From assembly GCA_963971285.1 (NCBI GenBank), contig OZ020246.1, positions 19,265,217 through 19,329,216 of the forward strand: 64,000 bases of DNA. Reading direction: 5' to 3'. Under the pieces are notes generated by a model. The model was given only the letters and a program-made list of their open reading frames with translations, was not told where the DNA came from and did no database searches. Positions 1 through 9,640 of the stretch are shown piece by piece. The translations under genes were made by a program, and so were the position numbers. Position 1 is the stretch's first letter. Each line of letters begins with the position of its first letter. Origin of the DNA: Astropecten irregularis (taxonomy: Eukaryota > Echinodermata > Asteroidea > Paxillosida > Astropectinidae).

Positions 1-113
1 CACTGAATTGTGTTATGCTAAAAGTAAGTAATGTAGAACAAAATTTTAGAGTGCAGATGCTTTTCTTTACATTTCGCACTGAATTGTGTTCCGCTAAAAG
101 TAAGTAATGTAGT
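1..113. repeat. Tandem repeat, two copies of a 76-bp unit
   Basis: The first 36 bases recur almost unchanged starting at position 77, with two differences inside the shared CACTGAATTGTGTT...AAGTAATGTAG block, giving a 76-bp period. The array may continue left of the window. It lies downstream of the minus-strand glycosyltransferase gene. No function is suggested. Confidence 0.7.
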
Positions 114-236
114 TTTTTTTCACGGTAAGGCATACAAAGTTTATAACGATATTATTTTCTGCTGTAGTCAATGCCCACAACCGTGACACTGATTGATAAA
201 ACGGATACCACGAATACCACGTCAAATGACAGGTAT

Positions 237-1099
237 TCATTCTTCGAACCAAATGTTACACTTTTGGAATGATTCTTTTTTCAATGTGTGTCCCGATATC
301 CAAGCTGCGTGGAACACAACTGTAGTACTGGTATCCTCCCTACACAGTGTCATGTTTGGAAAGAATATGAAGAAGAAGCCACCGTTGGGGAAGTTTTCAT
401 TGTTGAGAACTTTTATGACAAGATCCGGGATAGAGGCGCTTGGAATGATAGTGTTCATAACATCCTGATCAGGGGTGTTTGTTCTCTGCGTCCGAAGGAT
501 CTTCACCCATCGCCTTACGAAGCTTATCGAGGACTTAGTGGGTCTATAGAAACCTAGACCTGCATTGTACATGTCAAACCTATCCTTAGCCATTGCAACA
601 TCGAAATCCCCCACAAAGTACGGAAAGGGGTCCCGGTACCAATAAAGGTCCGCATCATTGAAAAACACCTCATAACCTTGCTCCAGATAATGCAGTAGGT
701 AGCTGGGCCTCTTGTTAACAAATTTGTTGTAGTCGTCTGTCCCAAACTTGAGATACCGTGTTACATTTTTGTGATTAGAGGGTTTGGCGACCGTTAAATT
801 CAGGCTGGGATAGCGACAACTTGAATTGGACAGCTGCTTGAAAGATATCTCGTCTTCGGCGACCACCGTGACGTGGTGTGAACCACTTCGTGCGATGCTC
901 CTCAATAAGTTGCTGGTGAAATCCAGGAAGGCCAGATTGGTTGTGGTCAGGACGATTCTGTTCCTGAATGGAGCAATAGACGATGATGAATGACTACTAC
1001 AATTTGGAGATTCTATTCCACGGCTTACATCCATCCGTTCCTCCATCGCAATGGGATTTTGAAGAGGTTCTGGATGACGTTCCCTCCACAAAAACATTT
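237..1099 (-). CDS. Transferase A exon 2 (stem and catalytic domain)
   Basis: Long terminal exon, open from the acceptor to TGA. The acceptor AG is at 1100-1101 and contributes two bases that complete a Glu codon with exon 1. It carries the whole catalytic domain, including DADLYW and the C-terminal 'CNIW' block shared with the paralogue ('CNMW'). Confidence 0.85.
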
Positions 1100-2240
1100 C
1101 TGTTTTAAAGGGAGCAAACTTTTTTTAATTAATTTTTGGAGGCGAAATGAATTTTCAGAGCCTACAGATCTCCTAGAAGCATAATACTAGTCACCACAAC
1201 ATAATATTATTATCACACACAATTAAGTACGGGCGGATTCCAAATAATGCGCCGCCAAGAGTTTGCAATAAGTTGACCAATGACAATACACGGAATTTGT
1301 CGACATGCGCGTCTGCCGAAAGGGTCGACCAATAATATTCCACGCATTTTGATTGGCCAACGCGTTGCAAACTCTTGGTGGTGCACTATCTTGGAATTTT
1401 TTGTCTTTATATAAAGTGCAATAGTAAACTTTTGATATTTTGTTTTAATGTTCTTTTAATGCAATTTTAATGTATTCACATGCAATTCAGCATGTTGCTG
1501 CCAGATGTGAATGTTTTTATCTAATAAACCATTATTGAATTGAATTGAATTGAATCGCTCTGGGTTATTTATGTCTATGGGTGCACCCCAGTAAACAGGT
1601 CCAAATCAGTCCGCGGGCCTCATTAATATTGTTTATACCCTCAAAATCTTTTTTATAAAATCGTTTGCCTGGGCCCTACAAATAGGAAGTCTTGTAGAGA
1701 AAATGGATAGAACTCGGTCACCAGAGTTTGTACTGCCCACTTTGAGCTATTTGGATCATGAAATCAGGCCCTAAACTCGCTCTATTTTGGCCTGTAGGGG
1801 AGGGGTACTTTTTTTTTAGTCTGGCACCAGTCAACATGGCCGTTTTCAGGGTATTTTCCTTTGGATGGACTTTTCTCAAAAAGTCAATGGTCACCCTATA
1901 TAAGTTTTCAGCTTCATTTTGGTATATAGCTTGATTGCCTGTGAGACTTTTGAGTATTTTTAATATTTTTTTTGAAAATGGCCATTTAGCATGGGAGCAT
2001 ATGGGAAATTATTTACTTGGGTGCACCCTGTATGATACGAGTCTCTGAAACGGGGCCGAGGAATCAGTCAATCAGACACTTCGTCTACCCAATGAACACC
2101 AAGGTAAATCACTGAGCCGAAGCTGGATTGAATTTGATTCGCGATACACGTGGAAAAATGAGGGACTTACCAGAACCGGCAAGGACGATAAAGGTCACAG
2201 TCACTAAGGCAAGGAATATTTTGAATTTGGAACAACGCAT
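237..2240 (-). CDS. Type II membrane nucleotide-diphospho-sugar transferase (paralogue A), 2 exons
   Basis: Predicted Golgi-type glycosyltransferase of the nucleotid_trans/GT77-like fold. Exon 1 is 2171-2240 and exon 2 is 237-1099; the join (phase 1, donor GTAAGT, acceptor AAAACAG) gives 310 residues. Residues 1-24 form a short basic N-terminus and a hydrophobic signal anchor, starting MRCSKFKIFLALVTV. A Ser/Asn-rich stem follows, then the catalytic domain from about residue 70. The family DxDxxW motif is present as DADLYW (DAD at 172-174) followed by RDPFPYF. Further family-like blocks are FNAG-type 'MYNAGLGFYRP', 'DQDVMN' and 'FPNGGFFF'. The DAD motif should bind the metal/sugar-nucleotide. 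Donor and acceptor sugars cannot be told from sequence. Exon 1 lies 1,071 bp from exon 2 and was found by matching the paralogue's gene structure. Stop codon is TGA at 237-239. A type II Golgi enzyme is an inference from topology. Confidence 0.85.
1237..1396. mobile_element. MITE with about 20-bp terminal inverted repeats
   Basis: TGCGCCGCCAAGAGTTTGCAA near 1248 is repeated in inverse as TTGCAAACTCTTGGTGGTGCA near 1365. The interior has no coding capacity. A partial relative, sharing CACGGAATTTGTC and the following GCGCATCTG-type segment, lies at about 4265-4350. Confidence 0.65.
1400..1556 (+). mobile_element. Probable 3' tail of a LINE or SINE with (GAATT)n microsatellite
   Basis: AT-rich non-coding sequence ends in AATAAACCATTATTGAATT and then three to four GAATT units. 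A polyadenylation-like hexamer followed by a short-unit microsatellite is typical of non-LTR retrotransposon 3' ends. The family is not identified and the 5' limit is unclear. Confidence 0.45.
1578..2030. mobile_element. TA-flanked MITE (Tc1/mariner-like)
   Basis: Inverted ends TGGGTGCACCCCAGTAAA (left) and TTTACTTGGGTGCACCCTG (right) are flanked on both sides by TA, the target duplication of Tc1/mariner elements. The element is 453 bp with no transposase ORF, so it would depend on a relative for movement. Superfamily is inferred from ends and TA only. Confidence 0.6.
2171..2240 (-). CDS. Transferase A exon 1 (signal anchor)
   Basis: This exon encodes Met, three polar/basic residues and about 18 hydrophobic residues, then ends in one base before a perfect GTAAGT donor. 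Its length (70 nt, 23 codons plus 1) and phase match the exon 2 acceptor. The paralogue at 8645-8693 has the same design. The alternative start inside exon 2 (Met at 1097) would leave the protein without a membrane anchor. Confidence 0.75.
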
Positions 2241-2339
2241 CTCAGCATTCACAGGCAAAACTTTCAGAGAGAAAATGAAAAGAACAAGAAAACCTTATTT
2301 TTTGTTGGTTGTCTGGAAATGTGACTCCCCAAAGTGAAG

Positions 2340-2668
2340 GAAATGGCAGCACGGTTATGAATGATGTTGGGACTAGGAAAGACAGCAAAAACCGACTCAA
2401 CAATGGCAGAAATGCATTCAGCATGCTTTATAGTAAATGTATGGCGGTCCCAACGGCAATACGAAGTTAAGACCAAGCTCAAGATGTATCAGAGCTGCGT
2501 CTTCTCAATTCTTCTCTATGGCTCTGAATGTTGGAGGATGACAAGGAAAGATCTTCAGAAGCTGTCAGGATTTCATACCAAAAGCTTAAGCTTATCTCGC
2601 ATATTCTGGTTCGATACAACTTTTTTGTCCCACCAAGGGAAATTCATTTGGCCTTTAAAAAAAAAAAC
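2340..2668 (+). pseudogene. LINE reverse-transcriptase C-terminal fragment
   Basis: The frame from 2361 reads a typical end of the reverse-transcriptase region of non-LTR retrotransposons: 'KTKLKMYQSCVFSILLYGSE', then CWRMT, an L-Q-K-L block and FHTKSL. Only about 100 residues remain, without the catalytic YADD region or an endonuclease. It is a dead fragment, and it ends in an A-rich tail near 2660. Confidence 0.75.
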
Positions 2669-2765
2669 ATAAAAAATACACACATTATTTAAGATAAAAC
2701 ATAAAAATACACACATTATTTAAAATAAAACATAAAAAATACACACATTATTAAAATGCAATTAA
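2660..2765. repeat. A-rich tandem repeat, about 32-bp unit
   Basis: Three to four imperfect copies of ACACATTATTTAAAATAAAA plus an A-rich linker directly follow the LINE fragment. This probably arose by expansion of its poly-A tail. Confidence 0.65.
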
Positions 2766-3876
2766 AAACCTATAATATTATTATATATTCTAATGGCCGA
2801 GGGAACGAAAGATGTACTGTAACGTTGAGTACGAATTCTTTGTTGCATGAGGCGGGTTCCTCTCCTATTCACATTAATTCATATTTAATTCATATAATAA
2901 TTTATTAACTAAATACTATTTTTGTCACTACATTTTGTACAACTGTTTGTGAAACGAAAGGGACATAAAACAATGTTATGGCAATGCTCGCGCACAGATA
3001 TAAAAAAAGGGGACCAGCTGTGCGTTGGTAACGCTCAGGTATAAATATGCACGTGCACACTTGGATTCTTTGTTTTACCATTATTTTTGTTGAAGGGGAT
3101 GCAGCTATGGGAATGTCATTTTGTATGTGATAAAACGTGTGGGGCTTAGTGTTAGTAATTACACACAGGGACTGCAAAAACACCACAAAACATCACAAAC
3201 ACTAAAAGGATGAAGAGGGGGGGGGGGGGAACATGTAACTTACCTTGTTGACTCTTGGAGTTTACAAAATCACATCAACACGAGATTTGACCTCACAAGC
3301 CTATACATCAAACCGCGGACCCATACTGACTGTCGATCGGTCTATGTACCAAGTGCGAAGCAGTACAGGTGCAGACAAAATGGACGAATTATAATAATAT
3401 GAGGGAAATGACCTTTGAAATTGCACGGGTTCGTGAACTACAACAACACATCTCACATCTGACTGAACCCCACAGATGCATAGGCTGCTTTGCTTGTATG
3501 TACTTGCTCTATAGGCTTTCATTATTGAAATCGTGCAAACTGAACCAAAAAAGCAGGCCTTATTCCGCGCCATTTGCTACGGAGGCTCTTAAGGGACTTC
3601 CGATGAAAACGAACTCGCTAAAAAAAATCTGATTTCCATTCGTTGTTTCATGTATACGCGCAGCAGAATCACAATATTGATATGTAGCATTAATCATGAT
3701 ATAAATAACTGGAGCAGAACTGTACAAGTGGGTTTACCAAATAAAAAAATGAATTACTATATCAAGTGCACTATATCAATCATTAAACGTGCCAAGCAAA
3801 CTGCCTGTTTTCTTGACGACGATGAAACTAACTATGATGACTATTGTGGAAAAAACTTCCTAAGAGTCGTCATACA
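2766..3876. other. Intergenic, no gene seen
   Basis: AT-rich sequence with a run of 13 G at about 3218-3230. The open frames here are short, lack domain features and overlap each other on both strands. I see no splice-compatible coding signal. Confidence 0.5.
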
Positions 3877-4097
3877 CAGTGGCGTCACCAGACTTTTGAG
3901 TCTGGGGGGGGGGGGGGGGGGCACAAGGGGGCACTAGCAATTGTTGGGGGGGCACTACGATATATATCACATTTTTTCCACCAACCCAAATCTCAAATGG
4001 GGGGCACGCGGGGGGGGGGGGGGGCACGAGGTTTTCCAGGGGGCACGTAACCCCCTGCACCCCCACCCCCCCCCCCCACCCCTTGGCGACGCCACTG
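3877..4097. mobile_element. hAT-like MITE with 8-bp target duplication and long G/C runs
   Basis: The ends are CAGTGGCGTCACCAG and TTGGCGACGCCACTG. The 8 bases GTCATACA occur on both sides (3869-3876 and 4098-4105). An 8-bp duplication and CAGTGGCG-type ends are typical of hAT elements. The inside is almost only G and C homopolymers between GGCAC motifs, so no transposase is encoded. Confidence 0.75.
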
Positions 4098-4404
4098 GTC
4101 ATACATAACTCTGGGTTAAAATATTCCTCTTCGTTTTTTAAGCATAATTTTGCAAGTTGCATTTAATTTGTAACTTTCCTTTAAAAATAATTCCTTTTTC
4201 ATTCTTTCCCCATTTTGAAAATTCTATGTTGTTTCCAGCCAAAGTCGCAGGTCAGAGGTCAAAGTTTTAAAAAGTGCGCCTCCATGAGTTTGGCGTTTGG
4301 CCAATCACAGTTATGCACGGAATTTGTCCACCCAATGCGCATCTGGAAAGGGTCTCAAACGAATAATTATTCGAATCGCCGAATTTACACATCCAGTGCA
4401 ACGA

Positions 4405-4550
4405 AATTATGGGCCTTTCTCAATCTCGGCTACGGCTCAGGCTACGGCTTCGATAGTCTATGTCATCCATTATGCTAAAAATAATGTGTCATGATGTTGT
4501 GGTCATTTTTCATTGAAGCTGAAGCTTTAATTGTTTCTTTTTCAGACCAG
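4405..4550. mobile_element. Partial MITE of the 'GGCTCCGGCTCAGGCT' family
   Basis: CTCGGCTACGGCTCAGGCTA, then a CATTGAAGCTGAAGCT block, match the left end and interior of the complete element at 5786-6024. The right end is missing or decayed. Other relatives lie near 44088-44215 and 62117-62325. Confidence 0.6.
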
Positions 4551-4654
4551 ATAATCTACCTCCGAACCTCAGTGTAGGCCTATTGGTTTATTTGGTTGTT
4601 GTGTGATATAACTATGTGTTGCAGGAAACAACTTAGACTTTGCATTGTACACGT

Positions 4655-4990
4655 AACACAGTCATGACTGATGAATGTCACGGAACAGCACTCAAACTTT
4701 GTCTGATCAAACCTGTGCAAATTTGACCTCAATCGCGGATATCTGAGTCACCAGAAAAAGCGAAAAACCGACTCAATTTTCTTATAAAATATAAAGAATG
4801 GAATTTGATCTTTAAAACTGTTTTCGGTCGTTATAATATTACTAATTTTTGGCTATCCGAAATACATCATTTCAAGCGGGAATATTTTAAAGGTATGGTT
4901 CTACCAATACCATCGTCATATCCTGGAAGTTATACGTAAATCTGTGAACATTTCTGTCTGGGTATGTTGCCAATCCTGTACAGTACTGTA
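4655..4990. mobile_element. Decayed TTAA-family B MITE
   Basis: It shares the segments AACAGCACTCAAACTTTGTC and CTGAGTCACCAGAAAAAGCG, and the end TACTGTATACCTTT, with the intact family B copy at 48695-49044. Borders are approximate and the left TTAA is lost. Confidence 0.55.
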
Positions 4991-5204
4991 TACCTTTATT
5001 CAAGTTGAAGGTGGACGGCGAGGATATAGACCTTTTATAACGTCACAACCCGAGTTTTTGCCAACCAAGATGGCGGAAACTATGGAGAGCCATGCATCAA
5101 AGCCGGGCATAAAAAGTAATGTTTGTACACAATTTGAACACAGTCATTTCAAAAACAATGATGGAAACAGCACAAGCAATGATGGTATGTATTTTGTACA
5201 GCCC

Positions 5205-5610
5205 CAAACCAAAGTCTGTTGTACTTTTAGGTATAGAGTGTGTAGCTGTGCGTAACCCATTGTCGACCCAAAAAATATCGTCCTATGCAATTTGGCCCAT
5301 GGTAAGTTCAACCTGACCTAAAAGTGTTTGTCAAAAGGTACAAAACCAAAGTTTCACTTTTAGGTATAGAGTGTGTAGCTGTGCGTAAACCCATTGTCGA
5401 CCCAAACAATATCGCCCTATATAATGTATAGCCCATGCATGGTAAGTACAACCTGACCTAAAAGTGTTTGTCAAAAGGTACAAAACCAAAAGCTGCTCTT
5501 TAAGGGTATACAGGTTGAACTTACCATGGGCTACATTGCATTATGGCGATATAAAAGTGCAATTTTTGGTTTTGTACCTTTTGACAAACACTTTTAGGTC
5601 AGGTTATAAA
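5205..5610. repeat. Direct and inverted repeat cluster
   Basis: A block reading TTTTAGGTATAGAGTGTGTA followed by GCTGTGCGTAA occurs at about 5226 and 5360, a spacing near 137 bp. Each copy ends in CCTGACCTAAAAGTGTTTGT. The same tail is present in inverse at about 5565-5605. This looks like a MITE whose left half was tandemly duplicated. Confidence 0.6.
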
Positions 5611-5764
5611 TTGCCAATCACCAATCAATATTTGTAAACAAAAGAAAGGTCTACAAGAACACTTCGCCATGCGTTGACGTTCATTCGCTCAGCACCATCT
5701 TTAATTAGACTGGTTCCCATGTATTTAAACTGTAGGGTTTGGGGCGCCGGAACTTAAAAACGGG

Positions 5765-6082
5765 TGTTACAAAACTGTAGTACTGGGCCCTTTCCAAACC
5801 TCGGCTCCGGCTCAGGCTCCGGCTTCGGCGCTGTCATCCATATGCTGGAAATGTAGGTTGTGGCTTTTCACTGAAGCTGAATCCCTGTTTTCTTGTTCAA
5901 AATAGAGTATCTACTTTCAAACCGTAGCCAAAAGCCTCTATTTTGATACCGGTTATTCAAAAATTGAGTCACGAAATGGAGCCGAAGCCGGAGCCTGAGT
6001 CGGAGCCGAGGTTTGGAAAAGGCCTCTGGTATCCTCCCTTCGCTGTGATATGTTAGGAAAGAATATGCAGAAGAAGCCACCG
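5765..6082 (-). pseudogene. Remnant of a third glycosyltransferase paralogue, split by a MITE
   Basis: Bases 6025-6082 match the 3' part of transferase A exon 2 (about 330-385) at roughly 87% by eye. In the minus frame they read NGGFFCIFFPN, as in transferase A (NGGFFFIFFPN). The match resumes at 5770-5785 with the next codons (STTV) and then reaches a stop. The 239-bp MITE at 5786-6024 sits between the two pieces. Only about 25 codons remain, so it is a dead fragment. Its position between the two intact genes suggests a formerly larger tandem cluster. Confidence 0.7.
5786..6024. mobile_element. Complete 'GGCCCTTTCC' MITE with about 40-bp inverted ends
   Basis: The left end is GGCCCTTTCCAAACCTCGGC and the right end is its inverse, ending CCGAGGTTTGGAAAAGGCC. 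The inverted ends continue through the CGGCTCAGGCTCCGGCTTCG stretch. A short CTG flank occurs on both sides and could be the target duplication. It interrupts the transferase remnant, so its insertion came after that duplication. Confidence 0.7.
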
Positions 6083-6477
6083 TTTAAAAGTCACTTCCAA
6101 TATAGAGACGTTTTATTTACGTCCTGATTGCGTTCATTTTGTTTTACAATACGATGGCTATAATTCAATCCATTACGTGCTCTGCTAAACCAGAGCGTTT
6201 GATGAGCCATGATATCGTTCGTTTTTATATCGTTTTACAAACGCATTAGGCCGTTGGTGAACAGTATAAAGTCAATCATCCCATTTGGAACCAAACAACC
6301 AATCAGGTACACGAATTAGCACAAACTTACCCGCTTCGTCAAATAGTATTCATTCAAGAGCTGAATATTTTACTTTCATCTCAAACCGGTAAATTTCAAT
6401 ACAGAAATATAGTGGAATATGGTCCGGTGACTATAAACAAGTCGAGTTTTTACGAAGTCAATATATTGAAATCTATA

Positions 6478-6883
6478 TTAAAGGTAGTATCATACTTTGG
6501 TAAGAGACCAAAACAGAAATGTTCACAGATTTACGTATAACTTACAGGGTATGAAGATATGGTGGTAGTAGAAACATACCGTTAAAATTTATCCAGAAAT
6601 TAGTAAAACAACGACCAAAAATCTTCAAAAATAAAATAGAAAAGACTTTAAAAAAAATTTACTGTGGCCGTTTTTCACTGTTTTCGCAGTATTTTTTTTA
6701 AGTCTTTTCACCGTTCTTTAAAAGATCAAAATTGTTTGTGGTCTTTGGTTTTACTCTTTTCGGGATAAATACAGCATTTCAGGCAGAACAATATTAACTG
6801 TATGTTTCTACCATCTCCATCTGTATACCATTTAAGTTATAGGTTTCTGTTTCGGTATGCTACCAAAGTATGATACTACCAAT
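6478..6883. mobile_element. TTAA-family A MITE, fold-back variant
   Basis: It begins TTAAAGGTAGTATCATACTT and ends with the inverse, CCAAAGTATGATACTACC. Unlike other copies, both halves are the 'left' half: the ACAGAAATGTTCACAG and CCTGAAATG blocks are mirrored. It therefore forms a near-complete fold-back. Confidence 0.7.
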
Positions 6884-7012
6884 AAAGGTACTACTGTATC
6901 AAAAGATGGGCACCGTATGGGACTGACATTTTCAGATGACTATCTGTCTTGAAATTTTTGCCCATGAATCTGTATTTCTTTGATAAAAACGAAAGTATGA
7001 TATTAGCTTTAA
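6884..7012. mobile_element. TTAA-family A MITE, 3' fragment
   Basis: This is the right third of the family (GGGCACCGTATGGGACTGA ... TTTGCCCATGAATCTG ... AAAGTATGATATTA) and abuts the previous copy. Confidence 0.65.
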
Positions 7013-7759
7013 AAATGTAAATGAAAATTAATGTAAAATCAGCAAACTTAATAAACAACATTTAAAATCAAATACGAACAAAAAAGAGACACAAGAAATT
7101 GATTAATATTATTATTAAGTTTTCTTTAAGTAGCCTCTCAATACAAGGTGAAATTAGATAATCATTAAAAGCTTACATTTCTACTTAAAACTCAAACATC
7201 AAAAGTGAAATAAAATTATTTTAACCTTTACCGACGTAAATTAGTACTGTAAATGCAGTGCGTTTTAAGCCTGTATTACATTAAAAAAAAATAATGCGCT
7301 GGCGCAGGTGGGATTCGAACCCTTGCTTATCGGTGCAGATTTAATACCACTATAGACCACCGGGCTACCTGGGGTCAGCAGGGCAAGTCGAATCCAACAT
7401 CGTGGCTAATATTAGGGCTACCCTTCACCGACGTAGAATTATTGCAAAAATTATATTTCCCCAGCAAAAAAACCATTAAATTTAAAGATGAAAATATAAA
7501 ATTCAGCTAATTGAAGATTAGGTACAATTAAAAAAGATGAAAAAATAAGTGCATGACTGTACAGGTTCACACTTCAAAGTTTGTGTGCATGCATTCATAT
7601 CACTCTGTATCTTCTTTCTAAATTGGTTTGCCTCTATAAAGTCTCTTTTGCGGTTGATATTTTGGGTTTCAATTGCAGCATAATCTAAATGATATTTTTG
7701 TGAATAAAATCTCCCCAAGGGAGTAATTTGTGAACACGGATTTGTCGCAGCGCAGTGTT
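7013..7759. other. Intergenic, AT-rich
   Basis: Apart from the tRNA-like SINE head at 7300-7376, I see no coding or structured element here. It is the 3' flank of transferase B. Confidence 0.5.
7300..7376 (-). mobile_element. tRNA-derived SINE head
   Basis: The minus strand carries a good B box (GGGTTCGAATCCCAC) and an A-box-like TGGTCTATAGTGG, spaced as in a tRNA. The arms do not form a full cloverleaf, so I call it SINE-derived rather than a tRNA gene. Confidence 0.5.
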
Positions 7760-8466
7760 CTACATGCCCAACCACATATTACATCTTCTAAAGGCTTCCT
7801 TGCTTTTATCCAGATCAATGTAAGCAGCGAAGAATACGACAGTCGTGCTAGTGTCATTCCGACATTTGGACAAGTTTGGATAAAACGGAAAGAAGTATCC
7901 ACCATTCGGGAAATTCTCACTGTTGAGAAGCTTGAACTTGAGGTCCTGAATGAACCTTTTCGTGAGCAAGCGATTCATGACGTCTTGGGCCGGTTTCTTC
8001 TCCTGTGTTAAGCGACCCACCCACTCTGTTACAAAGGCTAGGGTTCGATTCGTCGGCTTAAAGTAGGCCAGTCCTAAGTTGAAGATCCGTGGCCTGTCCT
8101 TGGTCAGCGCGAAGTCAAAATCCCCGTCAAAATACGGAAATGGATCCTGGAACCAATAGGCGTCGCAGCGGACCAGGAAAACCTCCAGACCCTGCTTCAG
8201 GTATTGGAGTATGGACCCCGGCATCGTCCCTGCGCCCAGCTTAAGGACTCGCAAGCCCAGGTTTTGGCCTGACAAGGCTTTGTAAGAGGCTTCATCTTCG
8301 GCGAAGATTGTTACGTTGGGGCGGGCTCCAGTTTTCTCAATACTCGCCAAAAGGTTAGGAGCAAAGGCTACGCGTTGCGCGTCGGTTGATGTCAGGACGA
8401 CCACCTGCCGTTCGATAGGTCCCCGTCCGTTTGGAAGTTGGCTCTTGTGCCCAGATGAAGTGTCAC
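7760..8466 (-). CDS. Transferase B exon 2 (catalytic domain)
   Basis: The frame is open upstream of position 8404 as far as the acceptor and encodes a 20-residue stem, so the internal GTG is not a start. It contains the altered RCDAYW site and ends at 7760. Confidence 0.85.
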
Positions 8467-8693
8467 CTGTGGAGATGATTTAAAATATTTATATTATGAA
8501 TATGAATATCAAATATCCAGAGCAGGGCAGGGCAGGGCAGGGCAGGGCAGGGCATAGGGATATAGAAGACCAGACCACAACAGATCTTATCGGAATGAAA
8601 TGTTTAATATTATTATCTGTGTTTAATATTATTATATACTGTACCTGTCCTGAGAAACACAAGCAGAGATAGGGCCACGAAGATGAATGCCAT
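7760..8693 (-). CDS. Type II membrane nucleotide-diphospho-sugar transferase (paralogue B), 2 exons
   Basis: Paralogue of the gene at 237-2240, with the same architecture. Exon 1 is 8645-8693 and exon 2 is 7760-8466; the phase-1 join gives 251 residues. Residues 1-16 (MAFIFVALSLLVFLRT) are a signal anchor, followed by a short polar stem and the catalytic domain from about residue 37. Shared blocks include 'LQYLKQGLEVF', 'DPFPYFDGDFDFAL', 'QDVMNRL', 'NSENFPNGGYFF' and 'CNMW'. The metal-binding DxD has changed: DADLYW of paralogue A aligns with RCDAYW here (R116, C117, D118), so the first Asp is lost. The enzyme may be inactive, metal-independent or of altered specificity. The domain is otherwise intact and open, so it is not an obvious pseudogene. 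Confidence 0.85.
8522..8555. repeat. (GGGCA)n microsatellite
   Basis: About six copies of GGGCA lie in the 178-bp intron of transferase B. Confidence 0.9.
8645..8693 (-). CDS. Transferase B exon 1 (signal anchor)
   Basis: ATG at 8691-8693 opens 16 hydrophobic-rich codons plus one base before a GTAC donor. Joining to the acceptor at 8467 (CTCCACAG) restores a Gly codon. The start is fixed by the absence of any other anchor-encoding ATG next to the donor. Confidence 0.8.
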
Positions 8694-9295
8694 GATTTAG
8701 TTTATATCTGGACAGAATGAAAATGGCGGAAAGAAAAGACATCTAAATTTAGAACAGCATTTCTGGCAGAACTTCGGTATGTTTCTACCAGCACCAACCA
8801 CGATCTTCATACCCTGAAAGTTATAGGTAAATATGTGAACATTTCTGTTTTAGTGTGTTACCAATCCTGTATTGGATACCTTTAAGGATTTTGTATCATC
8901 TGAATTCTAAAATGCATATCTGGTTACATTTCTTTCTCGCTTTCTTTAGTTTATTTTGACAATGTTCGAAACGAAGAAAACTAATCGACATATTTGAGAC
9001 ACTGTCAACTTGCAGGGCTGAATAACTCAGTTGGCTGGCAGCAATAGGCGCCTATGAACACCAGCAACTCGATGCCGAGTTGTAGCCTCAATTCAGCACC
9101 CCATGCAGATACAAGTTATTATAATAATTAGCCTCCCAAATTATTATTCTAAAAACATTACATATAAGGTTAAATGTAAAACATAAAGAAGTCAATACAG
9201 AAAAACATAATTTTTATAAGGATTACTTCTTGTGCCATACTGAGTGCTTGTGACTTCAAACATTCATTCAACTGGCAACTGAGACTTAAAGGTAG

Positions 9296-9640
9296 TATCA
9301 TACTTTGGTAAGAAACCAAAACAGAAATGTTCACAGATTTACGTATAACTGACAGGGTATGAACCGTATGAAGATGGTAGTGGAAGAAACATACCGTTAA
9401 ATACCGAAAAACATACCGAAATTAGTAAACAACGACCGGAAATCTTTTTGATCTTTTAAAAGATCAAAAATAAAAGAGAAAACACTTAAATACTGTGGCC
9501 GTTTTTCACTGTTTTCTCAAAAAGTGGGCACCGTATGGGACTGAAAATTTCACAGATGACTGTTACTGTATCTCCCTTGATATTTATGCCCATGAATCTG
9601 TATTTATTTGACAAAAACCAAAGTATGATATTACCTTTAA
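9296..9640. mobile_element. TTAA-family A MITE (near-complete)
   Basis: Starts TTAAAGGTAGTATCATACTT and ends CCAAAGTATGATATTACC followed by TTAA. It contains the internal GATCTTTTAAAAGATC palindrome. It shares its terminal TTAA with the next copy. Confidence 0.8.

Larger units (their letters stand above)
1100..2170 (-). other. Intron of transferase A, filled with repeats
   Basis: This 1,071-bp intron carries an inverted-repeat MITE at 1237-1396, a probable LINE/SINE 3' tail ending in (GAATT)n near 1555, and a TA-flanked MITE at 1578-2030. I see no further exon in it. Confidence 0.6.

Noticed and set aside
4944-5255. Possible first exon: ATGGCGGAAACT at 5070, open to a GTATGT donor near 5184
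   Set aside because: The start context is good (AAGATGGCGG), but no second exon, domain or partner was found and the region is full of repeats.
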